From the NCBI RefSeq assembly GCF_014851395.1, contig NW_024040817.1, positions 18,378,519-18,442,518 on the forward strand: a stretch of 64,000 bases of DNA. Reading direction: 5' to 3'. Below the pieces are notes generated by a model. It was given only the letters and a program-made list of their open reading frames with translations. It was not told the origin of the DNA and searched no databases. Position numbers and translations under genes: made by a program. This document shows, piece after piece, positions 12,309 to 25,900 of this stretch; within the stretch, counting starts at the first letter, position 1, and each line of letters opens with the position of its first letter. The DNA is from Micropterus salmoides. Taxonomy: Eukaryota; Chordata; Actinopteri; Centrarchiformes; Centrarchidae.

Positions 12309-15300
12309 ATGGCGGCCACGGGTGGAGGGAAAATTAGAAGCAGGAGATATCACATCGCCTCTAAACCTTACGCCAAGAGTAAACAGGTAAACCAAGTCAA
12401 AGTGTCCGTTTTAAAAGCCCGTGTCGAGGATTCTACGGTGACTGCGGTGCCACTATCTCTTAGCTCTTGTTATTGTTTTGTTGAAGACATTTTTGTTGGA
12501 GGCCTGCTGTTAGCGCTCGTGGCCTCCACGCGCTGCTAGCATGTCCGGGAAATGCTAACAAATTAGCATGCTGGCTTAGGCTAGGTTAGCAAAATCAGAC
12601 GGACCTGACAGGTCAAATCACGGCACTGTGAGTCGTTTACACTACACAGCTAGACCTGACTTATCGAAGTAACAAACCACAGCTCTTTTAGTAACTCCTA
12701 GCTGCTAGCTAGTTAGCGGAAGGCAAGGAAGTAGAATTCTATTAGCGGGCGTAGCTAATGCTGGCTAGCAGGCTAGCATCGGCGAGCAGCGCATTGTTGT
12801 CTTGTGTTCTTAAGTTTGGAGGCATCACACCGTCGCCTGCAGATGTGACATGGCCGTTTGTTTCTAAATTACAGCTACGGCTAACCGCCGTTTATGCTGT
12901 TAAATTTTAAGTTTGTGTTGCTGGCCTGTCTGGGATCATCTTGGATGTTAGCCTAGCTAACGCCAGCTAAACCTCAGCCAGTTTGGATTGCGCAGGAAGC
13001 ATTGCCTGATTGGGAACCCACATGGTTGCTGAGTGGATTCATTTGCCGCCTGGACATCAGCTAAAGTTGGCTTTAAACCCGCTCTATAATATGAAGTGGA
13101 GTTAAGACATGTCTTAATACATGGTTTATCCTTTGACCTAATTTATCAATCATCACGTATTCTCCTGAACTACAAATGAGTTTGTTTATATGAATATCTG
13201 CCTCCTAGTGTGGTCACTGACTAGAGAGGCAACTGTGCTGGAGGCTTATTACTTACTAAAATGCGAGTATCTGTAACGCCAGTCTGAATATTAATAGTTC
13301 TACAACCAGCTGATCATCGTGAGCAGGTAAAGGTTATCAATTAGACACACTCATTTTATGAGATGCAGGGGTTTTCGAGGTCCTAGACTGCGGGCTCCCC
13401 TCAGACAAATCTTGGAAAAAGACGCCCCCTTGCTTTATTTAGTTTGCTTAGTTTTGCTAATATATAGCCTAATATTGCTGTTTGACACTCCAGACAACAC
13501 CAAATGCATAAAGGTCTGTCCTAAAGCGTTTATTAGTGTCTGACTCTGAGAAAGTGGGTGGGAAAGAGTAAATTCCCTATATTCCTTAATAGCTTTCTCT
13601 ATCTCTTTAACCAACTCACACACATTTAGGCAATTCTGTGTGATCTCCTTTTAATAATGTAACGTCAAAACTCTTTGGAGTCCCCTGGGGAAGCCCGCCT
13701 TCCATTTTGAAAACCTCTGACCTAGTGAACAAGATTTTGGTGGATAGTCATTGTTTAAAGCTGAATTGTTATTCACTACAACTTATACAGCTGTTAACTA
13801 AGTGGATATTAGCCTCAGTCTAGTTTGAAGTAGTCCAGCGTGTATACACAGTGTAGACATGTACTTTCTCTTACAATTGCTGCTGACCTGGCAGCATCAC
13901 ATCCCACTTCATCAACAGCCAAATGTTTTGATCATTAGATGTTAATTCTTCGGATACATATTTGAGTGTTGAAATGAAGAGAGTAACTGGAGTAATACAT
14001 TCATGCCAACAACAAACAAATATAATAACTAACAAGAACTAATATTTGCAAATATGAGTTGGAACAGTGTCTCAGTCATGTCATATGGGAGTCATGTTTC
14101 TTTTCATGCTCATATATTTGACTAAATTCCAAATAAAGGGGAAGAATTTAAAGTCTACACAAATGTGTCTGGATTAAAGTCAGCCAAAAACAATAATTAT
14201 CTAAATCTTGTGTTAAGCTGTCTTGAATACATGTTTTTAGCTTTTCTTCAGTAGTTTGGTTTACACAACATATAATGTTTACGCCATCGCTGTCTTGAGA
14301 CGTCTCACAATTTGTGGGATTCCTTGAAAGTTGTAAAAATATGAGTCTTTCTCGTCAATTCGTTCCTGTTCACATGGTGTAAATGTAACAATACAACTGA
14401 CTTAATGATCAGGCGTAAGGGTAAACTCGCATCACATTTATTCATGTGACTTTTTGGCTTGAAGAGCTAGATGCACTGATCTTCTCAAGTACTGGCATAT
14501 TCAGTCAAAATCACTGTGTTTCATTTTGACATGATGAGAACAGGTCACTTAGTCACATGACCCTGTCCACAGCTGAAATGTGGCGCCCTTAAATCCTCAT
14601 AACAATAGCTTATGTGGTGCTAAGTAAACTAGCACCGTGGTGGTTATTACACTTGCTATTGCCTGGTTAAAGTTGAGTGTGTTTTCACATAGGTTAAAGT
14701 ACAGATTGGCCCACTGGTATATTTTGTAGATAAGCAGGAATCCAGAGGCACATATGGCTATTATCAGCGTGACGCACCTTCTAGCTTGCCCGTTTTTCTC
14801 CACTTTTCTTTATCCGCCTGCTTTCTTATCATATAAATATGGGACAGCATAGCCATAAACTACATCCACGTACAGTCATTGTACCAGTGTAAGGGCTAAA
14901 GAAATAATTTTATAAATTAAAACTGGCACGTTTCCACGTCGTCTCCTTCTGCAACTCCAAAACTGCTCCATCCAGTGGGGACATTATTTATGAAACTGAC
15001 CTTGAGTCATGAAGCATTTAATTCTGGTATATTCAACTATTGGAGCAAATTGTGCTCAAGGAACAAAGTTTGACAGCATTTCAGCAACTTTTTTGCGAAC
15101 TCGATATAATGCCAACATAACTCCTAGGCCTGCAAACGCACTTAAAGATAGTGGATGTTTTCCAGTTAGCCAGTTAAGACCTAAGCTTATAGATTTAACA
15201 GAACAGAACTTTCTAAATATTTCATTCCTAAAGGCTATTTAATTGTATTACTCTGTAAGAGTGCTGTAGGAGACAAGACCATCCTGATCGACTGGAATTC

Positions 15301-18300
15301 ATCCAAATCTAGACCTCAATACAGTGCAGACCGGCGTCACTTGCTCACTGCTTCACAGCGCCTGACCCAGTTTCTGTCATACTGAGCTTGTGTTATTCTT
15401 TGCACTGGCTGTGAAGCTGATTCAAATAATAAAACACAGCGTTGACTGTTTTATTTTGTAAATCACAAGGGTGCAACTGTTTCATATGATCTGAAAACAA
15501 ATTATGTCATTGCTTTGCTACAAATAAATTATATTTTGGGTCACCATGAATATAAGCATCAGCATCTTATTTTTTCCTCAGTGATAGTAGCTGAAAAACA
15601 AATCCGCAAGATTCATCTAGAAAACTGTTTTATGTGCATCAAATTTTATCCAGTGCTAATTGTCAAGGGAATTCTCTAATGAGGAGACTGCAGATAATGG
15701 CCCAAATTTATAGGTCTTTGTTTTGTCTGTATGCCATTCATCTCTGCCTCTCACTCATTTCATCCTTCTGTTCACGGCTTCCTTTCCTTCTCTCACGTTT
15801 TTATCAGCAGCAGTCAGGCCTCATCAGTCGAGTGACAGACACAGTAAAGAGCATCGTTCCCTCCTGGCTGCAGAAATACTTCAAGAATGGAGACGCTCCT
15901 GAAGGAGGAGGGGCTGTACCGGGGACAGACCAGAACTGCCAGCCGCCTCCTCCTAATGGAAGTGAAGAGGGACCTCCTCCACTTGATGGACGTGACTCCC
16001 CAGAGCCAAGCACCAGTAACACAGGTGAGGGACTGTCTTACGTCATCAAAAAGGGAAATTTATGTCCCTTGCATGAATAGTTTAAACAGATTTTTTGCAT
16101 TGTCAGCTGCACCACCGTGCTCACCTGGTGCTTCTTTGTCTCTTGCACAGAGCCCTCAACCAGCCGGGCATCCTTAAATTTTCAGGAGTGTGTGCTTTCT
16201 CGACCTCCTCTGAGTCGTTCCCACCTCCACTTTCCGCCGCTGGATGCCTCCTTCCCAACTGTGGGGGCTTCCACCAGCCTCTTCTCCCAACCCTCCACCT
16301 CCTCAACCCCTGGACCCTTTTCCACGGGCTTCTCCTTGGTCAAAGAAATCAAGGACAACCTCTCGCAGCACGAAGATGATAACATCTCCACCACTAGCGG
16401 CTTCTCCTCCCGCGCCTCTGACAAAGGTAAAGGCATATTTATTATAAGACAGTAACATTAGTACTTTGTCTTTCTGTTTGCAATGTTTTTGTGTTTCCTT
16501 TTCTTTAGTTGTTTCCACCATGTTCCAAATGTTTGAACCAGTATTGTTCTCATCTTTGAGTAATTTCCTTCAAACTCCGTTTTGGCTTTTTTTTTTTTGC
16601 CTCTTATAGATGTTGTATGTCTGCTGCAAAAAAATTATTTTGCACCTGCTTTCGAATCTTTTTGTATCCGCAAATGCAAAAATAGACGTGTTAGCAATAA
16701 ATGATAATGCACGTCACTAGCTGTTGTTTATTATTCTCCAGTCCAGGGGAGGCCAACTGTATGCTATTGAGAGCCAACAGTCTGCAGGTTTTTCCAAAGA
16801 CTCCACCCACTGATTAGCACACTTCCAAGAAAAGGGGAGCAGCCTGCTGAGATGATTGGTTGGATTGAGAACCTGCAGACTGTTGACTTTACATGGTACA
16901 TGATGGCCAGACCTGCATTATTCATTATGCCATTGATTTAAATGTGTGAAACCACACTTTTTTTTTTTTTTTGGCGTTATTTGAGCATAAACAGCAGCAC
17001 ATCAACTGCAAATTCAATCACAAAACCAAAAGAAGTTTTAGCTTTAAGGAATCAGTTTTGCTTTAAAGTTTAGGTAGAGGCTTGTGTAGGCAACTGTATT
17101 TATCTTATGCATGGGGTTGGCTCAGGCCTGAAAGTTTTTTTTCCATGTGTTTCATAGATGTCCCAACTTCCAAAGCAGCATCACTCCCCCAACTTTGGTC
17201 TCCAGAGACAGACAGAACACACTCTGGACCTCAGCCTGCGCAGTCGAGTCTGAAAAGGCCTGCTTTCAACCTGTCTGTATTTGGAACTTCCTCCAATGTG
17301 AGTATCTGTGTTTCTGTCTGTCAGCATGCAGGCAGTAAAAAAAATAATGCTTGCTGAAAGAACAGATCTGTGCCACAAAGCTTGGTATTTTGGTGTGTCA
17401 GGGTTGTATCTAGGGCTGTGCCATTTGAGCAGTGACCCACTTAGATTTAAAATGTCTCCCTGGAATTTGGTCAGTGTACCCAACTCTTCAAACCACAGAC
17501 TTTTACACTGACCAGTGCTTTGTAGGTGTTAATACATGTTTGTGCCTTAACTTTAATCTTTTTTTTTTTTTATTGTTCATTAACACAAATCTGGAAAATC
17601 AGTGTTACTCCCACTGACAGCCAATACATTCAAGATAACTTGTACATGGCAGCAAGCCAGACACCACAACTCATAACAACTAGACTGCTTTAGTGTGCAT
17701 TCTGACTCAATTTGTACCCAATGAGATAAGCATTAAAATTATAAAAACAAACTTCAGAGCAACAATACAAGTCTGAGCTTGTTGCATCTGAACATTACTT
17801 AAACTTCGCAGGCAACATGTTCCATTTTAAACCCTGTTTGACGGTAACATATTTACATCTCTTAAGTTAAAATATTTGACATGACTTTATTAGCAGAAGA
17901 AAACAGCTGAAATATTAATGAATGTTATTGAATTATTATTGCCTACTTTCCCTTATTTCATGCATTACTGAAACTTCCAACAAAAAAGATTAGTAATATA
18001 ATTATGTAACTTAACCCTAATGTAATTCAATTTTATCCTCTCTCTTCCAGTCGACCTTTAACAACACAATGCTAAACTCCAGCCAGCTTGGAGATTCACC
18101 CTTCTACCCCGGAAAGACCATGTACGGTGGGGCAGCCGCAGTAAGGAGCTCTCGCGCTCGTCCTGGAACACCGTACCAGGTGAGCTAGTGAGAAGAATTC
18201 ATAACACATAGTCTGGAGACTTGTGGATGAAGAGCCAGTCAATGTTAATATTTTTACTAAGGCTGCAGCGGACTACAAAACTCAGATCAAACCTTGGTTT

Positions 18301-21300
18301 TGAGTCATCGGATCGGATAATGTTTGAGATCTTTTTATTTTTTTATTTTTTTAAATTAGGGTTTTAAAATTTGGCTTGCTCTGTCTGTAGTCACCACTCA
18401 GTAGTCTTGATATCTGATTGGTTCCACGTCATGAGTAACGGCCTATCAACACTGAAGGCTTCGGTGCCACAGATGAGCGGAGAGATTGGAGCTGCTCCCA
18501 TTAGCAAGCGAAGCTGTGTGTCGAAGGGAAGGCAGAAGAAATTATTGAAACTGCAATAAAGTATGACAAGCATGCACAATGTCCCAGTTACACTACTGAA
18601 AATGCCCTAAGTCACAGCCGAAGCAATGGCTTTAAAAAGTAGTTGCTCTCCCCTAATCTAATCATTGCGCTTCAGAGTTAAACATAGCCTGGATATGTCT
18701 TCTATTTTTTCATTGCAACTCTGCATCAAGATTTACAGAATTATTATAAACTTATTATAAACTTGGCAATGAATCCACGGTTCACGTGGCGTGCTGAACC
18801 GTGGGGGGTTGAACCATACGGATTATGAATAAACTATGATCCGTTACACCACTAATTTTTACAAATACATTCATAAGTTGAACGAGTACACTATGGGTAA
18901 GATAAGAAATTCAGGTTGGCGCAGCAGCACACTGTGTACTCACTCTGCCTGTGCTTTTGGTGTTCTGTCTGTTAACGTTGAGCAGCTTTTAGTAGGTGAG
19001 CAGTGAATTTCTGACACTGACATCACAGGATGAATGTGACTGAAGTGTGAATATTATTCATTTAATTGGTGACTAAATTAGCTCATCTGATCTGTAGGCC
19101 CCAGTGAGGAGACAGATCAAGGCCAAACCTGCTGGTGCTCAGCCCTGTGGGGTGACCAGCGCCACAGCCAGACGCATCCTGCAGTCCTTGGAGCGCATGT
19201 CGAGCCCGTTGGCTGTCAGTGTATATACACACAAACACACCTCCTCTTTTCAAACTTTACTTCATCTCAAAGTGTGACAATGATTAGACTAAACAGATGC
19301 ATGTTCTTCTACAGGATGCCAGGAGAATCCCAGCAGCAGCCTCATCCCCTCTGTCAGCCGTAAGAACGTTTAATACATATAAATATATTTTAAACACTAC
19401 GGTATCTGATCATACCCTGAAATATGAAAAAAAAAAAGCATGGAAATACTATTCTCTAATTACTCTCTCTCTAATTATCTGTAAAATTTTGAAATACTGA
19501 CATCGAAACCACCTGAAATCATCTTAGCGATATTGTACTATTACCAATAAAGACTGTTTTCTTACACACGTTTTTTCTCCTTTGCAGTCAATGGATGGCA
19601 CAAATCTAGATCTTTCACCTTTCCAGTCGAAAAAGAAACGGGTGAGTATAGAGTCTGAGATTCTTGTAGCGGTATCCTCTCATCCCTGTTTTATCAAAAA
19701 GTGCATGTGGGTGCATCTATCCACCTTAAACCTTGTTTTGTTGTGGATAGATAAACCTTGTTTCTGATTTTCTAATAACTTCATGCCATATGTCCCAAAG
19801 TGATGTTTGTGCATGTACATAAACGAACAAAATTCACTTGTGTGTTCTGTCTGGTGTGTTTGTAGCCTAGTACAAGGCTTAGCGATATAAACAGGGATAT
19901 CATTGTATCACCCAGAAGCACTTGTTATGGTTTGTCCTCCTGTCATTTTCTGTCCTGCTGCCTGTTGGCCTCCTTTACACCAGTTAATAGCATTCTCCTT
20001 GGCTGGGACACAGCTGTTCACCACTGCGTGTGTATGTGCGCGCGCGTGTGTGTCTTTATGCGTGAAAATGCTTGTGAGCAAAAGTGCGCTAGACTGTACT
20101 GTACTGGCTTGTGAAAGTGTGTGTGTGTTTTAAGTGTAGTCCTTTTGTAAATTGTGCCAGCTCCGGACTGGACTTGTCCTCAGTGATAACTGTCAGGCAT
20201 TCCCAGCTGTGACAGCTGCTTTGTAAACCCCAACAATGGTGTATTGACCCTTTCAGGTCCAAAACAAGAAATCACCCTCCTCACTGGGCCTTTGGTTGCC
20301 AATTGTTGTTTTGGTGTTTTACCATGGAGCGGTCTAAAATATAGTCTGACCAATACTACATTTTTGAGGCCGATATTGATATTTGGGACTTTGGGAGAAA
20401 AATCTGATAGTGATGTATCGACTTGATTGATGTGTTTGTAACAAACAATCTTGATACTTATCCCTTAGATTTGTTTATTTAAAGAGCTGTCACCACTAAG
20501 TGTGGCATTTTACTGTTGATAAATAAATCAATAAATATAAACTGATATATCTGCAATAAGCTAATATTGCTGATTTATCGGCTAAGCTCGAGTCCAAAAT
20601 GAAAGAATAACGCTTCAAATCACTGAAAGAAGAAGAATTTATCCTGCTATCAATCCCACAGCCTGATGAGATGTCCACCAAGCAAGGCCTGTCTAGTTAT
20701 AATCTAATAAAGTTCTGCACATCTCGGAGATGTTACTGTTCACGTTCTGGGACACGGTTTTAGCTTTGACTTGAGAGGAATAAACTACTCTGCCATGTGC
20801 ATTTTATGGGTTTTTAATAGTGTGTAGAAACTCATTCAGAGTTCAATGGCATGCATGCCTAAGCTATATCATACACATTAATACGAAGAATGAAGCACCT
20901 TCGTTCGTTCTGATTCCTATCTTGAGTTAATATTTTGCCATCTTTTTTTTCAATTCAGATGGATTCTATCCTCCCTCCGGTGCAGAAGCTGGTGGTTCCT
21001 GCTGCAGCGTCTGTGTCAGGAAACCGCTCCGTGTCCTTCAGGCCTACTTTGACTCCTGGAGGAGTCAGCCGGACTCTGGACAGGACCCCAAGAGACACGG
21101 TCAGAAACACAGTGCTGCATTATATTACACCACAACATTGTTCCTCCTCCACATTAAATGGAGTTTAATACAAACGTATTGCTAAATGTTTTGCTGTTTT
21201 TATTTGTTTAGACCACAAGACAATCACCACAACTACGTGAAGCAAGCCCAGGCCCATCTCAAAGGTAGAGTCGCTCTGATTGATCATTCCAAAATGTATT

Positions 21301-22909
21301 GCATATGATACCATCGGAGAAATATCTAAAGCTAAAGAAAATTTGTTTGTGGGGAAAACGAGGGAAGTTTCCAAATTACATATTGGCCTTTCCTCGCTGT
21401 CACTATTGATCTGACAGGCTCAAGACTTATTGATTTGCTCACCTCTCTGTAGTAAGGTTCGAGGAATGTTGCAGAAGATTTTCCTTTGGTTATGTTACAA
21501 AAGAATTCCATGTAGCAAAGCAATGTTTCCTTATCACAACATTCCTGGTTATTGTCATACAATGTTTTTTGTTTGGATTCCTGACTCCCTGTGTGTTGTT
21601 TTACTTACAATACCTCTAATACCCCTCAACTACTAGCACAATGGGTTTGAGCGGTCCAGCCTATCCTCTGTCCAGCACGCCTGCAGCCAGCAGCGTAAGC
21701 TCTGGAGGGGGCAAGATGAAGAGAGAGAGAGGACCACTGCACGACCTTCCTCTAAACGCCCTGAAGAGGACGAGGTAAGGGCTTCACTTCAGACTAACAT
21801 TCTCTAGATTAAATCTTTCCAGTACTTATCACATAGGTACTCAAACTGCTTTTGTATAAAACTGATAAGAAACAGGTGTTTAGTACCAGGTTGGAATGTG
21901 CCTTGATGCATTCACATTGATATCAAACATGGGTTTCTCATTTCACCATCAGTCTAAAAGATGCAATAGATTCAGAAATGGGAAGAAGCATTTAATGGTT
22001 TGCATTGTTGACTATAAAATGCATTGTGCCTTGAAATTGAGCTCACAATGACACTCGTGCATGTTTTCTGACTTAAGGTGGCTGAGTTACCGGACCTTCC
22101 AGCCATTTCACTTCCCATCAGCACCTCCGCCTTGCCCACCTTCAGCTTCACCTCCCCTCTTCCACCTCTCACCACCATCAGCACCGCCCCCAATGTCACA
22201 CCTGTGACTCCCGCTAAGGAAACAGTCCCAAATAAGGTCCGTCTTTAAAATGGTCTCATTACCACTGCAGTTCTTCTACAAGTCTGATGGTTAACAACAT
22301 TATTTATGTATTTTGCCAATTGTCATGTTTTTTTTCCAAGGAGCCACCAACAGCCTCAACACCTCCCTGTGTACCCTTTACATTTTCCTCCCCTATTGTC
22401 AAAGCAACTGCTGCTAGTACACCTTCCTTTTCCCCCTCAGTAAGTAAATGGTTTTCCTCTTAGTTATGAGTAATTGATTAGATAGACAACTATTTACCAC
22501 AGTAATATTGATAATTTTTTGCTTTTCCTGTTTGTAGGCTGGATTCACGTTTAGTGCACCTGTAGCAAAGTTAGGTCCCTCCATGTCAAATGGTAAGCTG
22601 GCCACTCCCATAGCGGTAACAGGTAAGTAAGTTTTCTAACCGCTGGCATGATGCTGCTTTTTTGCCATTCATGGGAAAACTGGAACTCCAGTTTGATCTT
22701 TTGTGTTTTCATGTTTTCTACAGCAAAGCCAGCAACAAGCAAAAGCACAGAAGATTTTGAAGGACCTTTCAAACCAGCCAAGACACTGAAGCAGGGCAGT
22801 GTGCTAGATCTTCTCAAAGCACCAGGTTCAAAATCTATCACTCATTACGCATCTGTGGTGTTTGTTCTGCATGGTTACAGTGAACAAAGGTTGTTAACTG
22901 TGTTAATAT

Positions 22910-22940
<31 letters not shown>

Positions 22941-25900
22941 CTTCCTTTTTTGTGTCTAGGCTTTTCCTCTCCCATTGCTCGGACATCCCCAGGCCCAGAC
23001 AACTCCCTGCAGCAGACCTCCGCACAATCCACCGCCCCTTCTTCCACCACCACAACCACCTCCTTCTCTTCTTCAACGGGGTTTGGCGATTTTCTGAAAA
23101 CCCCGCCGGGCTGGAGCTGTGATGTCTGCTTGGTGCAGAACAAGCTCTCAGACACCAAGTGTGTTTGCTGCATGGCCACACAGCCCAATTCCTCCTCACC
23201 CAAATCTATGGACACTAAACCTTCAACCACCTCCTCAGTTGGGCTAGGGAGCAACAGTACGAATACCACCTCCACCACTGGTTTCGGCACAATGTTCTCC
23301 AAACCTACAGGAACTTGGGACTGTGATACGTGTCTTGTTCTGAACAAACCTGATGCAGTAAAGTGTGTGGCCTGTGAAACAGCCAAACCAGGGACAGGGC
23401 TCAAACCCTCACTGACTCTTCCTTCTGCCTTCTCAGCTGTTAAGACTGTATCCACCCCCACAGCCCCTGTTTCTACAGGGTTCATTGGCTTTGGAGACAA
23501 GTTCAAAAAACCTGAGGGTGCATGGGAATGTGATACGTGTTTGGTAGAAAACAAGGCAGAGGTCTCTAAGTGTGTGGCCTGCATGAGCGCTAAACCAGGT
23601 AATGAGAGCACAGCCGTAGTCATTTTGATATTCTACAAAGTGCCTAATCTTGGGTTTTGGTTTTCATGAAAGTAGAATTCCATAAACTGTTGACTAAAAG
23701 GTATTTTAAAAAGACATTTTTAGTTTAATGAAGCATCTTCCTTTCTTCATCCTCACAACAGGAGCTTCAGCAGGAGTGTCCTCTTCAGCCAGCAGCGCTC
23801 CGGTGTTTGGGCTGGGAGACGCGTTCAAGAAGCCAGAGGGTGCCTGGGATTGTGATGTGTGTCTTGTACAGAATAAGGCTGCTGATGTACAGTGTGTTGC
23901 CTGTCAGGCAGCCAAACCCGGAGCAAGTGTGGAGACCAAAGGTAACAAAAGTGACCTGCTCTTATGTTTTTGTCAACAGCATGTTGACTTCAAAAGCCAA
24001 ATGTTACACATGTTTGTGTATAAATCAAAAGGGTCTTTTTAGCAGTGATGATGGTATGTATGTTATGTATTTATACATATTCAGATTTTGGTTTTTGTGC
24101 ATTAAGAAACTTAGAATATTGATAAACCTGAGACTTTTGAAATACAACCTGCATTCCACACATTTAACTTTAAAAAAATTTCATTACTCTTTGTTTCTCT
24201 TAAGCTTTTGGTTCGTCCTTTGGTTCATCGGCAGGAGGGACATCAGGGTCTTCTACATTCGGCTCTTCTACCTCCGCGTCTGGAGGTTTCAAGTTTGGCA
24301 CATCAGACAGTACCTCAGGATCTGGAGGCTTCAAGTTTGGAGGCTCATCGTTAGAGTCCTCTTCATCGTCAGGTGGATTCAAATTTGGAGTCCCGTTTGA
24401 AACCACTTCTAAAGACACTACTGCTTCTTCAGGGTTCAAATTGGCAGCCCATCTGAAGGCTTTAAATTCGGGACTGCCTCTAGTGATGATACAAAGTCAG
24501 ACCAACCTGCCACAGGGTCTGGGTTTAAGTTTGGAGCCGCTGGGATAGTTTTTGGAACTGGATCATCTAACACAGAGAGTAACTCCCCTAAGGGCGGCTT
24601 CACCTTTGGACTGTCAAAACCCGAAGAGAAAATATCAGATACCACCCCCACCTCATCCTCTGTTAGTTTCACTCCTGTTTCCTCTCAAGAGAAGACTGAC
24701 AGCGTGGCATCGTCAAATGACACCACATCAACAAACACCAACTCGATCACCACCACAGCTACCACTGGGACTGTATTTGCGAGATTGGGCAAACCAACGA
24801 CCACCACACCACAAGGGGGCTCTACATTTGGATCCTTACAGGCAGACAAAGAGCCAGCTGCTCCCACGTTTTCCTTTGGGAAGCCAGAGGAAAAGAAGGA
24901 AGCTGCCTTCCTCTTCGGGGCTGCTAGTAAAGATACAGATGCTGCACCAGCACCAGCCGCTTCAGGAGGCTTTTCCTTCAGCAAGCCCAGTGCTCCAACA
25001 GAACAACCTCCACCTGCGTACCCTTTTGGCAAGCAAGCAGACAAGAGTGAAACATCTACTGCAGAGGTTCAGAAGCCCTCTTTTAGTTTTGGACAAAGTG
25101 CTACAGGTGGGAGAACCTTTGTATACAGTGAATTTCATGTTTGTTGACATGTAAAGCCTTGATGATTTAATCTTCTGTGATTTTTCATTTGCAGTTCTTG
25201 TAGTTTATAACCTTTTGCTCAATCCCCGCAAATGTTTCCCTGTGTAAACACCTAAACAATCAGTTGGGATAGTGGTAGACAGACTTTTTTTATTTGCGCT
25301 GACAAGCCCTTGAGCAAAGCCTTCTATCCCCAACTGCTCTAGTGGAGCAAAAGTCTCTAGATCCTACCATTTCCGTACTGCAACTCAATAGCATCTTTTC
25401 ATTAGACCCTACCTGCCTTGTAAAATGCCATGTCTTTCAAACTCCACGGCCCTAGTTTCTAGTGCAATTTGTACAGCTTATGACAATTAAGGGATGTTTT
25501 CTCGGGCTATAAAAAGCTCCCTCTAAGCCAAAGAAGCCTTTAAAAGTTTTGCAGTGAGCAGGATTCCCTGTAACCACTGACTTTTATATGTAAAATTGCT
25601 GGACTGCCCCTTTAACCACTGCAATATACTACACATCATAATCAACTATTTGTCCCCTTGACAGATTCTTCTGCTGCTCCAAAACCAGCATTTTCCTTTA
25701 TGGCAAGTAATCCCACCAACTCTACCACCTCGTCCTCGTCGACCCCGACCCCCAGTCTGTTCGGCACCACCACCTCCACCAGCAGCAGCAGTACTCAGGC
25801 TCCAGCCCTTTCTGCTGCTCCCAGCACTTTCATGTTCGGTCAGCCTGCTGCAACCTCCAGTGACGCTCCTCCAGCTAAAGCCTTTGTCTTCGGCCAGAGT

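Noticed and set aside
22838..23623. 261-codon minus-strand open frame
   Set aside because: Antisense shadow of the nup153 zinc-finger exon, where the plus strand clearly encodes RanBP2-type fingers. Its Lys-rich end is the poly(T) tract read backwards.
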